Shown in pieces: positions 1 to 7,141 of a stretch of 42,279 nt of DNA; position 1 is the stretch's first letter; each line of letters opens with the position of its first letter. Under the pieces are notes generated by a model. The model did no database searches. It saw only the letters and a list, made by a program, of their open reading frames with translations, and was not told the origin of the DNA. The DNA is from Natrialbaceae archaeon Tc-Br11_E2g14. GTDB taxonomy: Archaea > Halobacteriota > Halobacteria > Halobacteriales > Natrialbaceae. The stretch is from contig LKND01000014.1 in NCBI GenBank assembly GCA_001564275.1, positions 1 to 42,279 of the forward strand, given 5' to 3'. The position numbers were made by a program, and so were the translations under genes.

Positions 1-1
1 C

Positions 2-514
2 TGGCTCGGTGACTATGCCGACGGCGAACCCATCGGCGGGTTCTTCTACTACACTGCGCCGATCTACTCGCCGGCAGACTGGATGTGGTGGACCGGTGAA
101 GTGGCCGGCAATCCCGAAGTGTGGCAGATCTTGGTCCGCATCTCCGTCGACCTGACGTTCATGGTCATTGGCGGGGCCATCTTCGCCATCTTCTGGGTCG
201 AAACGACCAACATGGGTCCCGAAGCGACGGCCCAGCAGATTCAAAACTCCGGGATGCAGATCCCCGGCTTCCGGCAGAACGCCGGCGTCGTCGAGAAGGT
301 CATGGAGCGGTACATCCCGCAGGTGACCGTCATTGGCGGTGCACTCGTCGGCCTGCTCGCCGTCTGGGCGAACATGCTCGGCACCATCGGCGCCGTCGAC
401 GGGACGGGGCTGCTGCTCGCCGTCTCCATCACGTACAAGCTGTACGAGGAGATCGCCGAGGAGCAGTTGATGGAGATGCATCCAATGATGCGCCAGATGT
501 TTGGCCGCGAGTAA
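2..514 (+). CDS. secY: Preprotein translocase subunit SecY, C-terminal part (5' end outside window)
   Basis: This is the last ~170 residues of the protein-conducting channel SecY, the membrane core of the Sec translocon. The frame is open from base 2, and the protein reads through GDYADGEPIG, a hydrophobic segment ending in FAIFWVETT, and the conserved cytosolic loop (MGPEATAQQIQNSGMQIPGF). A last transmembrane helix (TVIGGALVGLLAVWANMLG) and a short tail ending in MRQMFGRE follow. Archaeal SecY ends in this way, so the stop at 512-514 is probably native. SecY is usually the last gene of the ribosomal-protein spc operon and is often followed by adk. Here it is followed by a decayed toxin-antitoxin locus, which suggests a junction between core and accessory DNA. 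Identification is by recognition of the family. Confidence 0.93.
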   Translation, partial: WLGDYADGEPIGGFFYYTAPIYSPADWMWWTGEVAGNPEVWQILVRISVDLTFMVIGGAIFAIFWVETTNMGPEATAQQIQNSGMQIPGFRQNAGVVEKVMERYIPQVTVIGGALVGLLAVWANMLGTIGAVDGTGLLLAVSITYKLYEEIAEEQLMEMHPMMRQMFGRE

Positions 515-711
515 GACAGTTGTAGAACGCGGGGCCCCACACCCGAGTTCCAATCTGTCGTTCTTCGTCCACCCCCTATCGAACAGGGCTGGGATCGATC
601 CGGCTTCCAGAGGAGCCTCTTCGATGAGTTCGTCACCTCGATTCGATGGATTCTCCCCTTTTTAGAGCTCTCACAACAATGGGTAAGTAGCGCGGTCACC
701 GTGTACACACG

Positions 712-1013
712 ATGAGTTCGGAGAAACGGTGGGTCCAATTTCGCGCACCGAATCGATTGATCGACAGAGCGGTGCACTCGCCGCGGTTTTCGGCGAGGAT
801 AGAACCGACGTTCTCGTGACTGCACTCCGGGAGTATTTGCAAGACGCCACCCACGATGACACGCTGGTTCAGGAGATTGCAGATGCATACTACGACGACG
901 AAATCACGTATACACAGTTCAAATCACTCCTCGGCGCAGAAGAGGCTGCGAACTTCCGAGTGCTGAAACAGCAACTGGACGAAGCCTACATAGATGAAGT
1001 CGCCCGGTCGTGA
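712..1013 (+). pseudogene. Antitoxin gene (ribbon-helix-helix-like), probable 1-nt frameshift
   Basis: An ATG at 712 gives about 20 residues (MSSEKRWVQFRAPNRLIDRA) and then leaves frame. A second frame, open to the stop at 1011-1013, continues with ALAAVFGEDRTDVLVTAL and about 70 further residues ending in DEAYIDEVARS. Joining the two at 771-774 by adding one base gives one ~100-residue protein. It would have a short basic beta strand and two helices, as in CopG/RHH antitoxins, followed by an acidic toxin-binding tail. The stop of this gene abuts the remnant of a PIN-like toxin, so the pair reads as a former type II TA module. The lesion is seen in the sequence; antitoxin identity is inference from pattern and neighbour. 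A sequencing error is the alternative to real decay. Confidence 0.6.
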
Positions 1014-1602
1014 ATAACGACGCTCGTTGCCGAGACGTCCGGTTTGGTTAGTCTCGGGATCGCTGGCGATAGCGATCCCGATCCGCTCGCGCTCTGTTTC
1101 GACGCGTACGACGTCGTTCTTCCAGAAGCCGTCGTCGAAGAACTCCGTGAAACCGCAACCGACGATGATACACACGGGGATTCACCTATAGTAGCCAGTG
1201 AAACGATTTACACGCCTATCGCGACGCAGTCAGGCGATAGGGTGTGCAATGACTTTCACTGGCTACTACAGTTTGGGTCTCGAGCGGGTGGGAGATTCAC
1301 CGGTGAAATCGGTTACACTCGACGCACAATTTCCGCTCGACGATGGTGAGAACGCCGCGGTAACACTTGCCGACGAAATCGAAACATCTCTGTTTCTCTG
1401 TGAGGAGTTCAATCCGCTCGGCCTTATTCACGCCTCGTTGGCCACCACTCGTCTCGTGACTACTCCGACGCTTCTCGCCGTATTCGTTCGTTCGGGTCGT
1501 CTCGAATCGTCCGATGCCCTGGAACTTCTCGAGGACGTCAGCGGTGTTCGAAGCTGGGAGTCGAACAGCTACGTACAGCGGGCGCGATCACTCTTCGAGT
1601 GA
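1014..1602 (+). pseudogene. PIN-domain-like toxin, start codon lost and split by a palindromic insertion
   Basis: Directly after the antitoxin stop, in the same frame, codons read ATA-ACG-ACG-CTC and continue as TTLVAETSGLVSLG, then FDAYDVVLPEAVVEELRETA. An ATG-to-ATA change would explain the missing start; TTG at 1044 is the first usable alternative. After DDDTHG the frame runs into a palindromic element (1186-1271). The C-terminal half continues in another frame as LERVGDSPVKS, FPLDDGENAAVTLADE, FLCEEFNPLGLIHASLA and RLVTTPTLLAVFV, ending in YVQRARSLFE at 1602. Paired acidic residues (AETS, EE, DDGEN, CEEFN) resemble the Mg-binding core of haloarchaeal PIN-like ribonuclease toxins. With lost start, insertion and frame change it cannot be functional as it stands. 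Removing 1187-1271 (85 nt) joins both halves in frame. Confidence 0.68.
1186..1271. mobile_element. Small palindromic (MITE-like) element, copy 1
   Basis: The segment begins CTATAGTAGCCAGTGAAAC and ends with the near-perfect inverse, ...TTTCACTGGCTACTACAG. Inside, ACACGCCTATCGC pairs with GCGATAGGGTGT around a short loop, so the whole 86 bp can fold into one long hairpin. It interrupts the toxin reading frame. A second copy with the same two distinct ends lies at 2184-2296 in the opposite orientation. It is far too short to encode a transposase, so it is a non-autonomous element. An 8-bp direct repeat GATTCACC occurs at 1179-1186 and 1294-1301 but lies 22 nt outside the right inverted repeat. 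It may be coincidental. Confidence 0.65.
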
Positions 1603-1726
1603 GCACCGAAATTGCGACAGATGGTAGGCCGCGAACACCGGCTGACATCGCGTTCTCGACACGCTCTTTATACCACTCGAGTGGGCGAACACAACAGTAA
1701 TCAGGCTCTGCGGAGATGACAAGGGT

Positions 1727-2041
1727 ATGCAACTAGTGACGACGGAGACGATTCCAGGCCGCGAGATAACCGAAACGCTCGGGATCGCTCGAGGAAACAC
1801 CGTCGAGGCCCGAAACGTGGGTCGGGACATCACCCAGAGCATCCGTAACATCACGGGTGGCGAGCTCAAGGCGTACTCGCAGTTGCTGACGAAGGCGAGA
1901 GACGAGGCCATCTCGCGCATGGAAGCCGACGCCGCGGAGATGGGCGCCGACGCCGTGGTCAACGTACGTCTCGAGACCTCGAAGGTGACTGAGGGTGGAT
2001 CCGAGGTGATCGCCTACGGGACGGCCGTTCGGTTGCGGTAG
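1727..2041 (+). CDS. UPF0145 (YbjQ-like) family protein
   Basis: A 104-residue protein of the YbjQ/UPF0145 family, small proteins that assemble into rings and whose function is unsettled. Family hallmarks are visible: an N-terminal strand with TTETIPGREI, the segment LGIARGNTVEARNVGRDI, a central helix with AYSQLLTKARDEA, and the C-terminal ADAVVNVRLETS followed by EVIAYGTAVRL. It starts at the ATG at 1727, and length is normal for the family. It stands alone on the plus strand between the decayed TA locus and the second palindromic element, with no obvious operon partner. I see no metal-binding motif and assign no function. Confidence 0.88.
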   Translation: MQLVTTETIPGREITETLGIARGNTVEARNVGRDITQSIRNITGGELKAYSQLLTKARDEAISRMEADAAEMGADAVVNVRLETSKVTEGGSEVIAYGTAVRLR

Positions 2042-2183
2042 TGAGGCATGACCATTCGGCTGAAAGCGGACACAGCACGCCACTGGGCCGAACGGGAGCA
2101 CGGGACGAACGATCCCTGGAGCGTCGGGGTGGCCGCAAGCCCTCCCGCCGCACCTGCCTTCGACCCTTTCGCCGCCCCCACGA

Positions 2184-2296
2184 CTGTAGTAGCCACTGAA
2201 CGTCATTGCACCACACCATGGCTCAGAACCGGTTTGTCACCGGATCTGAGCCGACTCGCTGTGATGGTGTGTACCTCGTTTCAATTGGTGCTATAG
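2184..2296. mobile_element. Small palindromic (MITE-like) element, copy 2
   Basis: One end reads CTGTAGTAGCCACTGAACGT, matching the inverse of the right end of copy 1. The other end reads ...CGTTTCAATTGGTGCTATAG, matching the inverse of its left end, so this copy is inverted relative to copy 1. The centre holds a strong stem, GGCTCAGAACCGGT pairing with ACCGGATCTGAGCC around TTGTC, with one mismatch. At 113 bp the element fills most of the gap between the UPF0145 gene and the AlaX gene. The centre differs in sequence from copy 1 while remaining palindromic. I see no clear target duplication. The ~140 bp before it (2042-2183) hold no gene I can support. Confidence 0.62.
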
Positions 2297-2308
2297 CTGA
2301 GAGGGGGG

Positions 2309-3499
2309 TTACTCCGTCTTTCGAAGCGTCGCGACCACCTCTTCGGCAGTAGCCTGGAGTCCGCCACCCTGGGCGACCGTGGGGCTCCCACCGCCGCCAC
2401 CCCCGTACTCGTCGGTGATCGACTCGACGATATCACCAGCGTGTTCCTCGCCAGTGGTGGCTACCGCGAGATAATCGCCGTCCTCGCCGACGAGAGCCGC
2501 GACGTCGACGCCATCGCCCACTGCCTCCTGGGCTCGCGCTGCAAGTCCGTTCGCGTCGAGACCCGCCACAGCGCCCACGAGCCACGAGTGGTCGCCCCGG
2601 TCGACGGTCTCTTCCCGGAGGGTCGCCAGCCGTCGGTCGATTACTTGTGACCGGAGGGTCGCGAGTTCGTCCGCGAGTGCAGCCCGTTCCTCGAGGACGC
2701 GTTCCACCGCCTTCGGCAACTCGTCGACGCTCGTCTCGAGGTGGCTGGCAGCGGCCATCGCCCGGTCGCGGTCGGTTTTCCGTCGCTCGATCGCCCGCGG
2801 GCCGACGGCGAACTCGACGCGAGTCAGGCCCTCGCCGGGATTCGATCGCTCGAGAACCGTGATCGGACCGATCTCGGCGGTGGTTCGCACGTGGGTCCCC
2901 CCACAGGCCGCGACGTCCCAGTCCTCGATGGTGACGATCCGGACGCTGTCGCCATCGAGACCCTCCTCAGTCTTGAGATTGAAGGCGACGTCCTCGCGGG
3001 CGAGAGCGGTCTCGCGGTCGAGGTGGTTCCAGTGTACGTCGTGTGCGTCCCAGACCGCCCGATTCGCCAGGCGCTCGAGTTCGATCAACAGCTGGTCGTC
3101 GATCTCGGTGGAGGTCGCGAAGTCGACGCGGGCTTTCTCCGCGCCGATGTCGAACCCGCCGTAGCCGAGATCATCGAGAACGCGCCGGCCCGCCCCATAG
3201 AGAACGTGGCTCGCGGTGTGAGTTCGCATGCAGTAGGTTCGGAAGTCCGCGTCGACGTGACCGGTGACCGTGGCCCCAGTGTCGAATTTCGGTGATTCTT
3301 CCAGGTGGTGGACGACCTGTCCGTCACGGTACTGTACGTCGGTCACGGGGATGTCGTCGATGGTGCCTCTGTCGGCAGGTTGGCCGCCGCTCTCGGCGTA
3401 AAAGTACGTTCGGTCGAGGACAACACTGGTGCCCTCGAGGCGGTCGACGGTCGCTTCGAACTGGGTGGTGTACGGGTCACTGGGTGCACGTGTGGTCAT
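2309..3499 (-). CDS. alaX: Alanyl-tRNA editing protein, AlaX-L type with DHHA1 domain
   Basis: A free-standing relative of the AlaRS editing domain that would hydrolyse mischarged Ser-tRNA(Ala) or Gly-tRNA(Ala) in the cytosol. The N-terminal ~85 residues hold the beta-barrel signature YAESGGQP (~34-41). The editing core carries the zinc ligands in HTASH (residues 94-98) and CGGTH (199-203). After a helical linker, the C-terminal DHHA1 domain (~300-396) ends in the glycine-rich GGGGGGSPTVAQGGG, which is typical of AlaRS C-Ala and long AlaX proteins. At 396 residues it is the long AlaX form. The ATG at 3499 lies just after an AT-richer stretch. It is transcribed separately from the MTHFR gene 52 bp upstream in the minus direction, though read-through from that gene is possible. 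Confidence 0.9.
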   Translation of the reverse strand: MTTRAPSDPYTTQFEATVDRLEGTSVVLDRTYFYAESGGQPADRGTIDDIPVTDVQYRDGQVVHHLEESPKFDTGATVTGHVDADFRTYCMRTHTASHVLYGAGRRVLDDLGYGGFDIGAEKARVDFATSTEIDDQLLIELERLANRAVWDAHDVHWNHLDRETALAREDVAFNLKTEEGLDGDSVRIVTIEDWDVAACGGTHVRTTAEIGPITVLERSNPGEGLTRVEFAVGPRAIERRKTDRDRAMAAASHLETSVDELPKAVERVLEERAALADELATLRSQVIDRRLATLREETVDRGDHSWLVGAVAGLDANGLAARAQEAVGDGVDVAALVGEDGDYLAVATTGEEHAGDIVESITDEYGGGGGGSPTVAQGGGLQATAEEVVATLRKTE

Positions 3500-3551
3500 T
3501 GGCTGACATCAGGGGCGACGATCACAAAAAGATCGTTATCGGTGGCTCACC

Positions 3552-4412
3552 CTACCCGGACTCGCTGTCCAGGCGCCCCCATCGCCAGGACTCGGTGTCC
3601 GGCACCTGGTTGAACGTGTAGATGTGGACGCCCCGAATGTCGTACTCGGGGTCGCTCGCGTAGGGCGCGAGCCCGTCGATCAGGTCGTCCGGAACGTACT
3701 TACCGCGCGAGCCGACCAGTTGTCGCAAAAAGCCCGCGATGCCGGTCGTCTTCCTGAGGAAACGAACGGAGTCGCCGACGCCGACTTTCTTCGAGATCTG
3801 AAGCAATCGCTGGTACTTCATCACGCCCGGAATGCCGACCTCGACGGGGAGGTCGATTCCCTGTCCCCTGATTTCCTCGATCCAGGAGACGACAGCCTCC
3901 GGATCGTAACACAGCTGTGTGACCACGTAGGTGGCGTAGGGCTCTTTTCTCGCCATCGCCTCGGCGAGCGTTCGTTCGCTGAGGAAATCGTGGCCTTCGG
4001 GGTAGCCCGTGATGCCGACCTCCTCGAACTCGTACCCGAGGTCCTCGAGGCACGACAGCAAGTCATGAGCGGATTCGAATTCGCCGATGGGCTCCTCGCG
4101 GTCCCCACCGGGGACGAAGATGTCCGATACCCCTGCCGCTACCAGTCGACTCGCAACCGACTCGAGATGAGCCTCGTCCTCGACGTACCGGGCGGCGATG
4201 TGGGGGACGGCCTCGTAGTTCCGGTCGGCCAACTTCTCTGTCCATTCGAGGGTGGCCTCGAGGCCCAGCGTCGGTGAGGTGGTGATCGCGATTTCGGATT
4301 CCTCGGGGAGGTGCTCGAGTTGCGTGCCGAAGCTATCGAACGGCATCAACTCGAAGCGCGGCTCGCCGAGGAGTGTCTGTACGTCCGGGTCGACGGTGAG
4401 GGGTGCGGTCAT
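3552..4412 (-). CDS. metF: Methylenetetrahydrofolate reductase (MetF family)
   Basis: A 286-residue TIM-barrel flavoprotein interconverting 5,10-methylene-THF and 5-methyl-THF. Recognisable segments are the early SEIAITTSPTLGLEATLEW, then VPHIAARYV, SDIFVPGGDREEPIGEF, GITGYPEGH and YVVTQLCYDPEAVVSWI. The C-terminal IRGVHIYTFNQV is typical of MetF. The open frame continues upstream of residue 1, but only as an arginine/serine-rich shadow of the neighbouring gene. The ATG at 4412 (MTAPLTVDPDVQTLL) is the natural start, 67 nt after the stop of the DmdA-like gene. The two are almost certainly one operon. That pairing, and FolD, Fhs and FDH nearby, suggest it runs in the oxidative direction on methyl-THF rather than supplying methionine synthesis. 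Direction is inference. Confidence 0.88.
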   Translation of the reverse strand: MTAPLTVDPDVQTLLGEPRFELMPFDSFGTQLEHLPEESEIAITTSPTLGLEATLEWTEKLADRNYEAVPHIAARYVEDEAHLESVASRLVAAGVSDIFVPGGDREEPIGEFESAHDLLSCLEDLGYEFEEVGITGYPEGHDFLSERTLAEAMARKEPYATYVVTQLCYDPEAVVSWIEEIRGQGIDLPVEVGIPGVMKYQRLLQISKKVGVGDSVRFLRKTTGIAGFLRQLVGSRGKYVPDDLIDGLAPYASDPEYDIRGVHIYTFNQVPDTESWRWGRLDSESG

Positions 4413-4479
4413 GCGATGGGCAATTGAATCGGGCGATTGTCGGCGACGGCGACCGCCAGTGGTCGGTGCTGGTGCGCGG

Positions 4480-5853
4480 TCACTGGTTAGCGTCTTTCTC
4501 GGCGTGAAGTTTGGCCTGCTCCCGAGCGCTCGGGTTGGCGGATGGCTTGAAGGGGACCTCGGAGATCTTCGCGTAGACCGGTTCGCCGGGTTCCTCGGCG
4601 TACTCGTCGGGCAGGTGGACCTGGTACTCCTGCTCGATGTCGCCGTCGTAAACCTCCATCGGGTCGCCATCGAAGCTGTCCGCCGGCACGAAGCCGAGTG
4701 CGAGGTTGGTCTCGAGTTCGGGGTTGTGCCATGGCGAGGTGACGTAGCCGATTTCCTCGCCCGTGTCGGGATCGGAGATGAGCCAGAAGTCCGGCGCGTA
4801 ATCGCGGACCGGTTCGCCCGCAAATTTGAGCCCCACCATCTTGTGGACGAACGGGTAGTCCCCCGCCTCGATCCGTTCGCGCTGGGCCTCGAGGGCTTCC
4901 TTGCCGATGTAGTCGGCCTCCTTGTCGTCGGGGACCTGGTAGCTCAGGTTGACCTGGAACGGGGAGGTCTCGTGGTCCATGTCCTGGCCCCACGAGAGGA
5001 TCCCGGCCGCGATGCGACGGTGGTGGGCGGGGGCGACCTGCATCCCGCCGTGGTCTCTGACTGCCTCGAGGGCGGGATCCCAGACCCGCTCGGCGTTCTT
5101 CGAGGCCTCACGGACGTAGATTTCGAAGCCTTCCTCACCGGAGAACCCGGTCTGGCTGATGAGGACGGGGGCGCCGTTGATCTCCGCCTCCATCAGGCCG
5201 TAGTAGGGAATCTCAGTGACTTCCTCACCCACGAGGTCCGTCATCACGTCGAGGGCTTTTGGCCCCTGGATCTGGACCGGGGCGACGTCGATCTCGTCGA
5301 TTTCGACGTCGAAGTCCATGCCGACGTTGACTCCCTGGAGCCACTGCATGAGCGTCGAATCCGAAATAGAGAACCAGAACTCGTCTTCGCCCGGACGCAG
5401 GAGGACCGGGTCGTTGAGGATGCCACCGTCCTCGTTACAGAGGATCACGTACTTACCGTGCATCGGTTCGATCTGCGTGGCGTCGCGGGTGATGACGTAG
5501 TTGGTCAACGCCTCCGCGTCGGGGCCCTTGACCCGAATCTGTCGCTCGACGGCGACATCCCACAGCGTGACGTGATTGACGAGGGCATCGTACTCCTCCA
5601 TCATCCCGCCTTCTTCGGGCTTCAACATCCCTCGCGGGTGGTAGAGACGGTTGTACACCGTTGCTCGCCACGCACCGTTCTCGACGAAGGATTTGTGGAA
5701 AAACGGTGACTTTCGAACGCGGGTCGAGACCAGCATCTCGATTCCGGGGTCACCGCTCTGACGCAGATTTCGCGGCAAGACGCGGTCGGATTGATCGACA
5801 CTCGGATAGTTCGGGTGGTCCGTCGTCCCTGACTGATGGTCCTGATTGGACAT
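4480..5853 (-). CDS. GcvT-family THF-dependent methyltransferase, DmdA-like
   Basis: A 457-residue aminomethyltransferase-fold protein. It is longer than glycine-cleavage GcvT (about 360-370). No gcvP or gcvH lies in the window, so a glycine-cleavage role is not supported by context. Segments I associate with the DMSP demethylase (DmdA) branch are STRVRKSPF, TVYNRL, the run WDVAVERQIRVKGPDA, GGILNDPVLL and EFWFSISDS, then VQIQGPKALDVM and GFSGEEGFEIYV. DmdA transfers a methyl group to THF giving 5-methyl-THF, the substrate of the MTHFR encoded next in the same operon. A glycine-betaine demethylase is an equally reasonable role given the nearby DMG/sarcosine enzyme. Start ATG at 5853 has a TATA-like box ~30 nt upstream, indicating a leaderless mRNA. 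Family is certain; substrate is not. Confidence 0.82.
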   Translation of the reverse strand: MSNQDHQSGTTDHPNYPSVDQSDRVLPRNLRQSGDPGIEMLVSTRVRKSPFFHKSFVENGAWRATVYNRLYHPRGMLKPEEGGMMEEYDALVNHVTLWDVAVERQIRVKGPDAEALTNYVITRDATQIEPMHGKYVILCNEDGGILNDPVLLRPGEDEFWFSISDSTLMQWLQGVNVGMDFDVEIDEIDVAPVQIQGPKALDVMTDLVGEEVTEIPYYGLMEAEINGAPVLISQTGFSGEEGFEIYVREASKNAERVWDPALEAVRDHGGMQVAPAHHRRIAAGILSWGQDMDHETSPFQVNLSYQVPDDKEADYIGKEALEAQRERIEAGDYPFVHKMVGLKFAGEPVRDYAPDFWLISDPDTGEEIGYVTSPWHNPELETNLALGFVPADSFDGDPMEVYDGDIEQEYQVHLPDEYAEEPGEPVYAKISEVPFKPSANPSAREQAKLHAEKDANQ

Positions 5854-5876
5854 GATCGTATGATAGGGTATAGCAG

Positions 5877-5887
5877 TACATAAATGG
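5877..5887 (-). promoter_or_regulatory. TATA-like box of the DmdA-like/metF operon
   Basis: On the minus strand the sequence is CCATTTATGTA, centred about 30 nt before the ATG at 5853. This spacing is that of a haloarchaeal core promoter giving a leaderless transcript; no Shine-Dalgarno sequence precedes the ATG. Confidence 0.5.
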
Positions 5888-6013
5888 CCGCAGTCCCCGG
5901 ATTCCCACCGTCGGCATTAATACCCCAAATCGAGAGGTAGCAGCCCATATGGTGGTGTTTTGCACAATCACTCGGAGCGCCAAGACGAGGTGTTTCGACT
6001 ATTCGAGACAACG

Positions 6014-6029
6014 CCCCGATAGGTTGTGG
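6014..6029 (+). promoter_or_regulatory. Shared 16-mer upstream of folD (copy 1)
   Basis: CCCCGATAGGTTGTGG, identical to 17719-17734 upstream of folCP and in the same orientation relative to the downstream folate gene. It is followed here by an inverted-repeat partner (TCCACAATCC) and in the folCP copy by CCAC immediately after it. It is a candidate operator or activator site; no binding protein can be named. Confidence 0.4.
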
Positions 6030-6213
6030 AGTGTACGCATGTCCACAATCCGTGAGGTCTGGATTCACCCCCTCACCCTGGGTATTGATGGGCATGCATC
6101 CGGTCTGTTCGGCCGATGCGCCCCGTTCGTCTACTCGACGTGGAGGATTGCCCGCCGCCTATGTGGCCGCCGGCGGCCGAGCCATCAACTGCAAGCGTGG
6201 GGTTCAGGGAGCC

Positions 6214-7137
6214 ATGACGCGCGTCCTTGACGGGAACGCCGTGGGCCAAACGATACGTGAGGACCTCGAGACCGGGGTCGAGACGCTCGCAGACGCCGGT
6301 GTTACCCCCGGTCTGGCAACAGTGCTGATGAGCGACGACGACGCGAGCGAGACGTACGTGCGGATGAAACATCGTGCGTGCGCTGATCTCGGCATCGAGA
6401 GCATCCACCGCGAAATCGATCCGACGGACGCCCCTGAAACGCTGTTCGATACCGTCTCGGCCCTCAACGAGGATTCCGCGGTCAACGGCATTCTCGTCCA
6501 GATGCCGGTGCCGGATCACGTCGACAAGACGCGAGTGCTCCGCTCAATCACCCCCGAAAAGGACGTCGACGCGTTCCACCCCGAGAACGTGGGTCGACTC
6601 GTCGCCGGGGACGCCCGATTCAAGCCTTGTACTCCGCACGGGGTCCAGCAGTTGCTCGCGGCCGCAGACGTCGATACGAGCGGCGCAGACGCCGTGGTCG
6701 TCGGCCGTTCGGATATCGTCGGCAAACCCATGGCGAACCTCCTGATCCAGAAGGCGGTCGGCGGGAACGCGACCGTGACGGTCTGTCACTCCCGAACCGC
6801 AGACCTCGCGTCGAAGGTCGGGCAGGCAGATATCGTCATTGCCGCTGCTGGCGTCGCGGAACTCATCGACGGATCGATGCTCAAGGAGGGGGCCGTCGTC
6901 GTCGACGTCGGTGTCAACCGCATCGAAGACGACTCCGAGCGGGGGTACACGCTCGTCGGCGACGTCGAGTTCGAGAGCGCACGGGAGAAAGCGTCCGTCA
7001 TTACCCCGGTGCCGGGTGGCGTTGGCCCGATGACGATCACGATGTTGCTCTACAATACGATCAAAGCTGCTGGCCTGCAGGCGGGCGTCGACCTGCCGGC
7101 GCTGGCCGACCTCGCCGACCTCGAGGTGTCGGCCTGA
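6214..7137 (+). CDS. folD: Methylene-THF dehydrogenase / methenyl-THF cyclohydrolase (FolD)
   Basis: A bifunctional cytosolic enzyme converting 5,10-methylene-THF to 10-formyl-THF with NAD(P). From the ATG at 6214 the protein has 307 residues, slightly longer than usual (~285-300). The catalytic Y-x3-K pair is Y48/K52 (in TYVRMKHRA). Further family motifs are ILVQMPVPDHVD, DVDAFHPENVGRL, PCTPHGV, VVGRSDIVGKPMANLL, CHSRTADL and TPVPGGVGPMT. Upstream in-frame sequence to 6031 is rejected because it is poor in acidic residues and unlike FolD. The stop is followed after 4 nt by the ilvA-like ATG, so the two are co-transcribed. In this cluster it would link MTHFR and DMG/sarcosine-derived methylene-THF to formyl-THF for Fhs. 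Confidence 0.95.
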   Translation: MTRVLDGNAVGQTIREDLETGVETLADAGVTPGLATVLMSDDDASETYVRMKHRACADLGIESIHREIDPTDAPETLFDTVSALNEDSAVNGILVQMPVPDHVDKTRVLRSITPEKDVDAFHPENVGRLVAGDARFKPCTPHGVQQLLAAADVDTSGADAVVVGRSDIVGKPMANLLIQKAVGGNATVTVCHSRTADLASKVGQADIVIAAAGVAELIDGSMLKEGAVVVDVGVNRIEDDSERGYTLVGDVEFESAREKASVITPVPGGVGPMTITMLLYNTIKAAGLQAGVDLPALADLADLEVSA

Positions 7138-7141
7138 ACCG

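Larger units (their letters stand above)
5854..6213. promoter_or_regulatory. Divergent intergenic region dmdA-like / folD
   Basis: These 360 bp separate the minus-strand methyltransferase operon from folD. Besides the TATA-like box near 5882, I see CATATG at 5946-5951 and the 16-mer CCCCGATAGGTTGTGG at 6014-6029, repeated exactly before folCP. The 3' part of that 16-mer forms an imperfect inverted repeat with TCCACAATCC about 11 nt further on. A perfect 14-bp palindrome GGCCGCCGGCGGCC sits at 6165-6178, 35 nt before the folD start. An in-frame extension of folD runs back to 6031 but has atypical composition and is not believed coding. No separate gene is supported here. Confidence 0.5.

Noticed and set aside
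1179..1301. GATTCACC as a true 8-bp target-site duplication defining a 107-bp insertion
   Set aside because: Its removal also restores frame, but the inverted repeats end 22 nt before the right copy and the intervening codons (LGLERVG) look native to the toxin. Kept only as an alternative.
4413..4823. N-terminal extension of the MTHFR frame
   Set aside because: Arg/Ser/Thr-rich, overlaps the DmdA-like coding sequence, and normal MetF length is reached from ATG 4412.
4252..5709. 485-codon open frame antisense to the DmdA-like gene and metF start
   Set aside because: It spans two real minus-strand genes and the space between them and has no recognisable domain.
6031..6213. N-terminal extension of FolD
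   Set aside because: Not FolD-like, cysteine/proline-rich, and contains the shared 16-mer flank and palindrome; ATG 6214 gives the family N-terminus.
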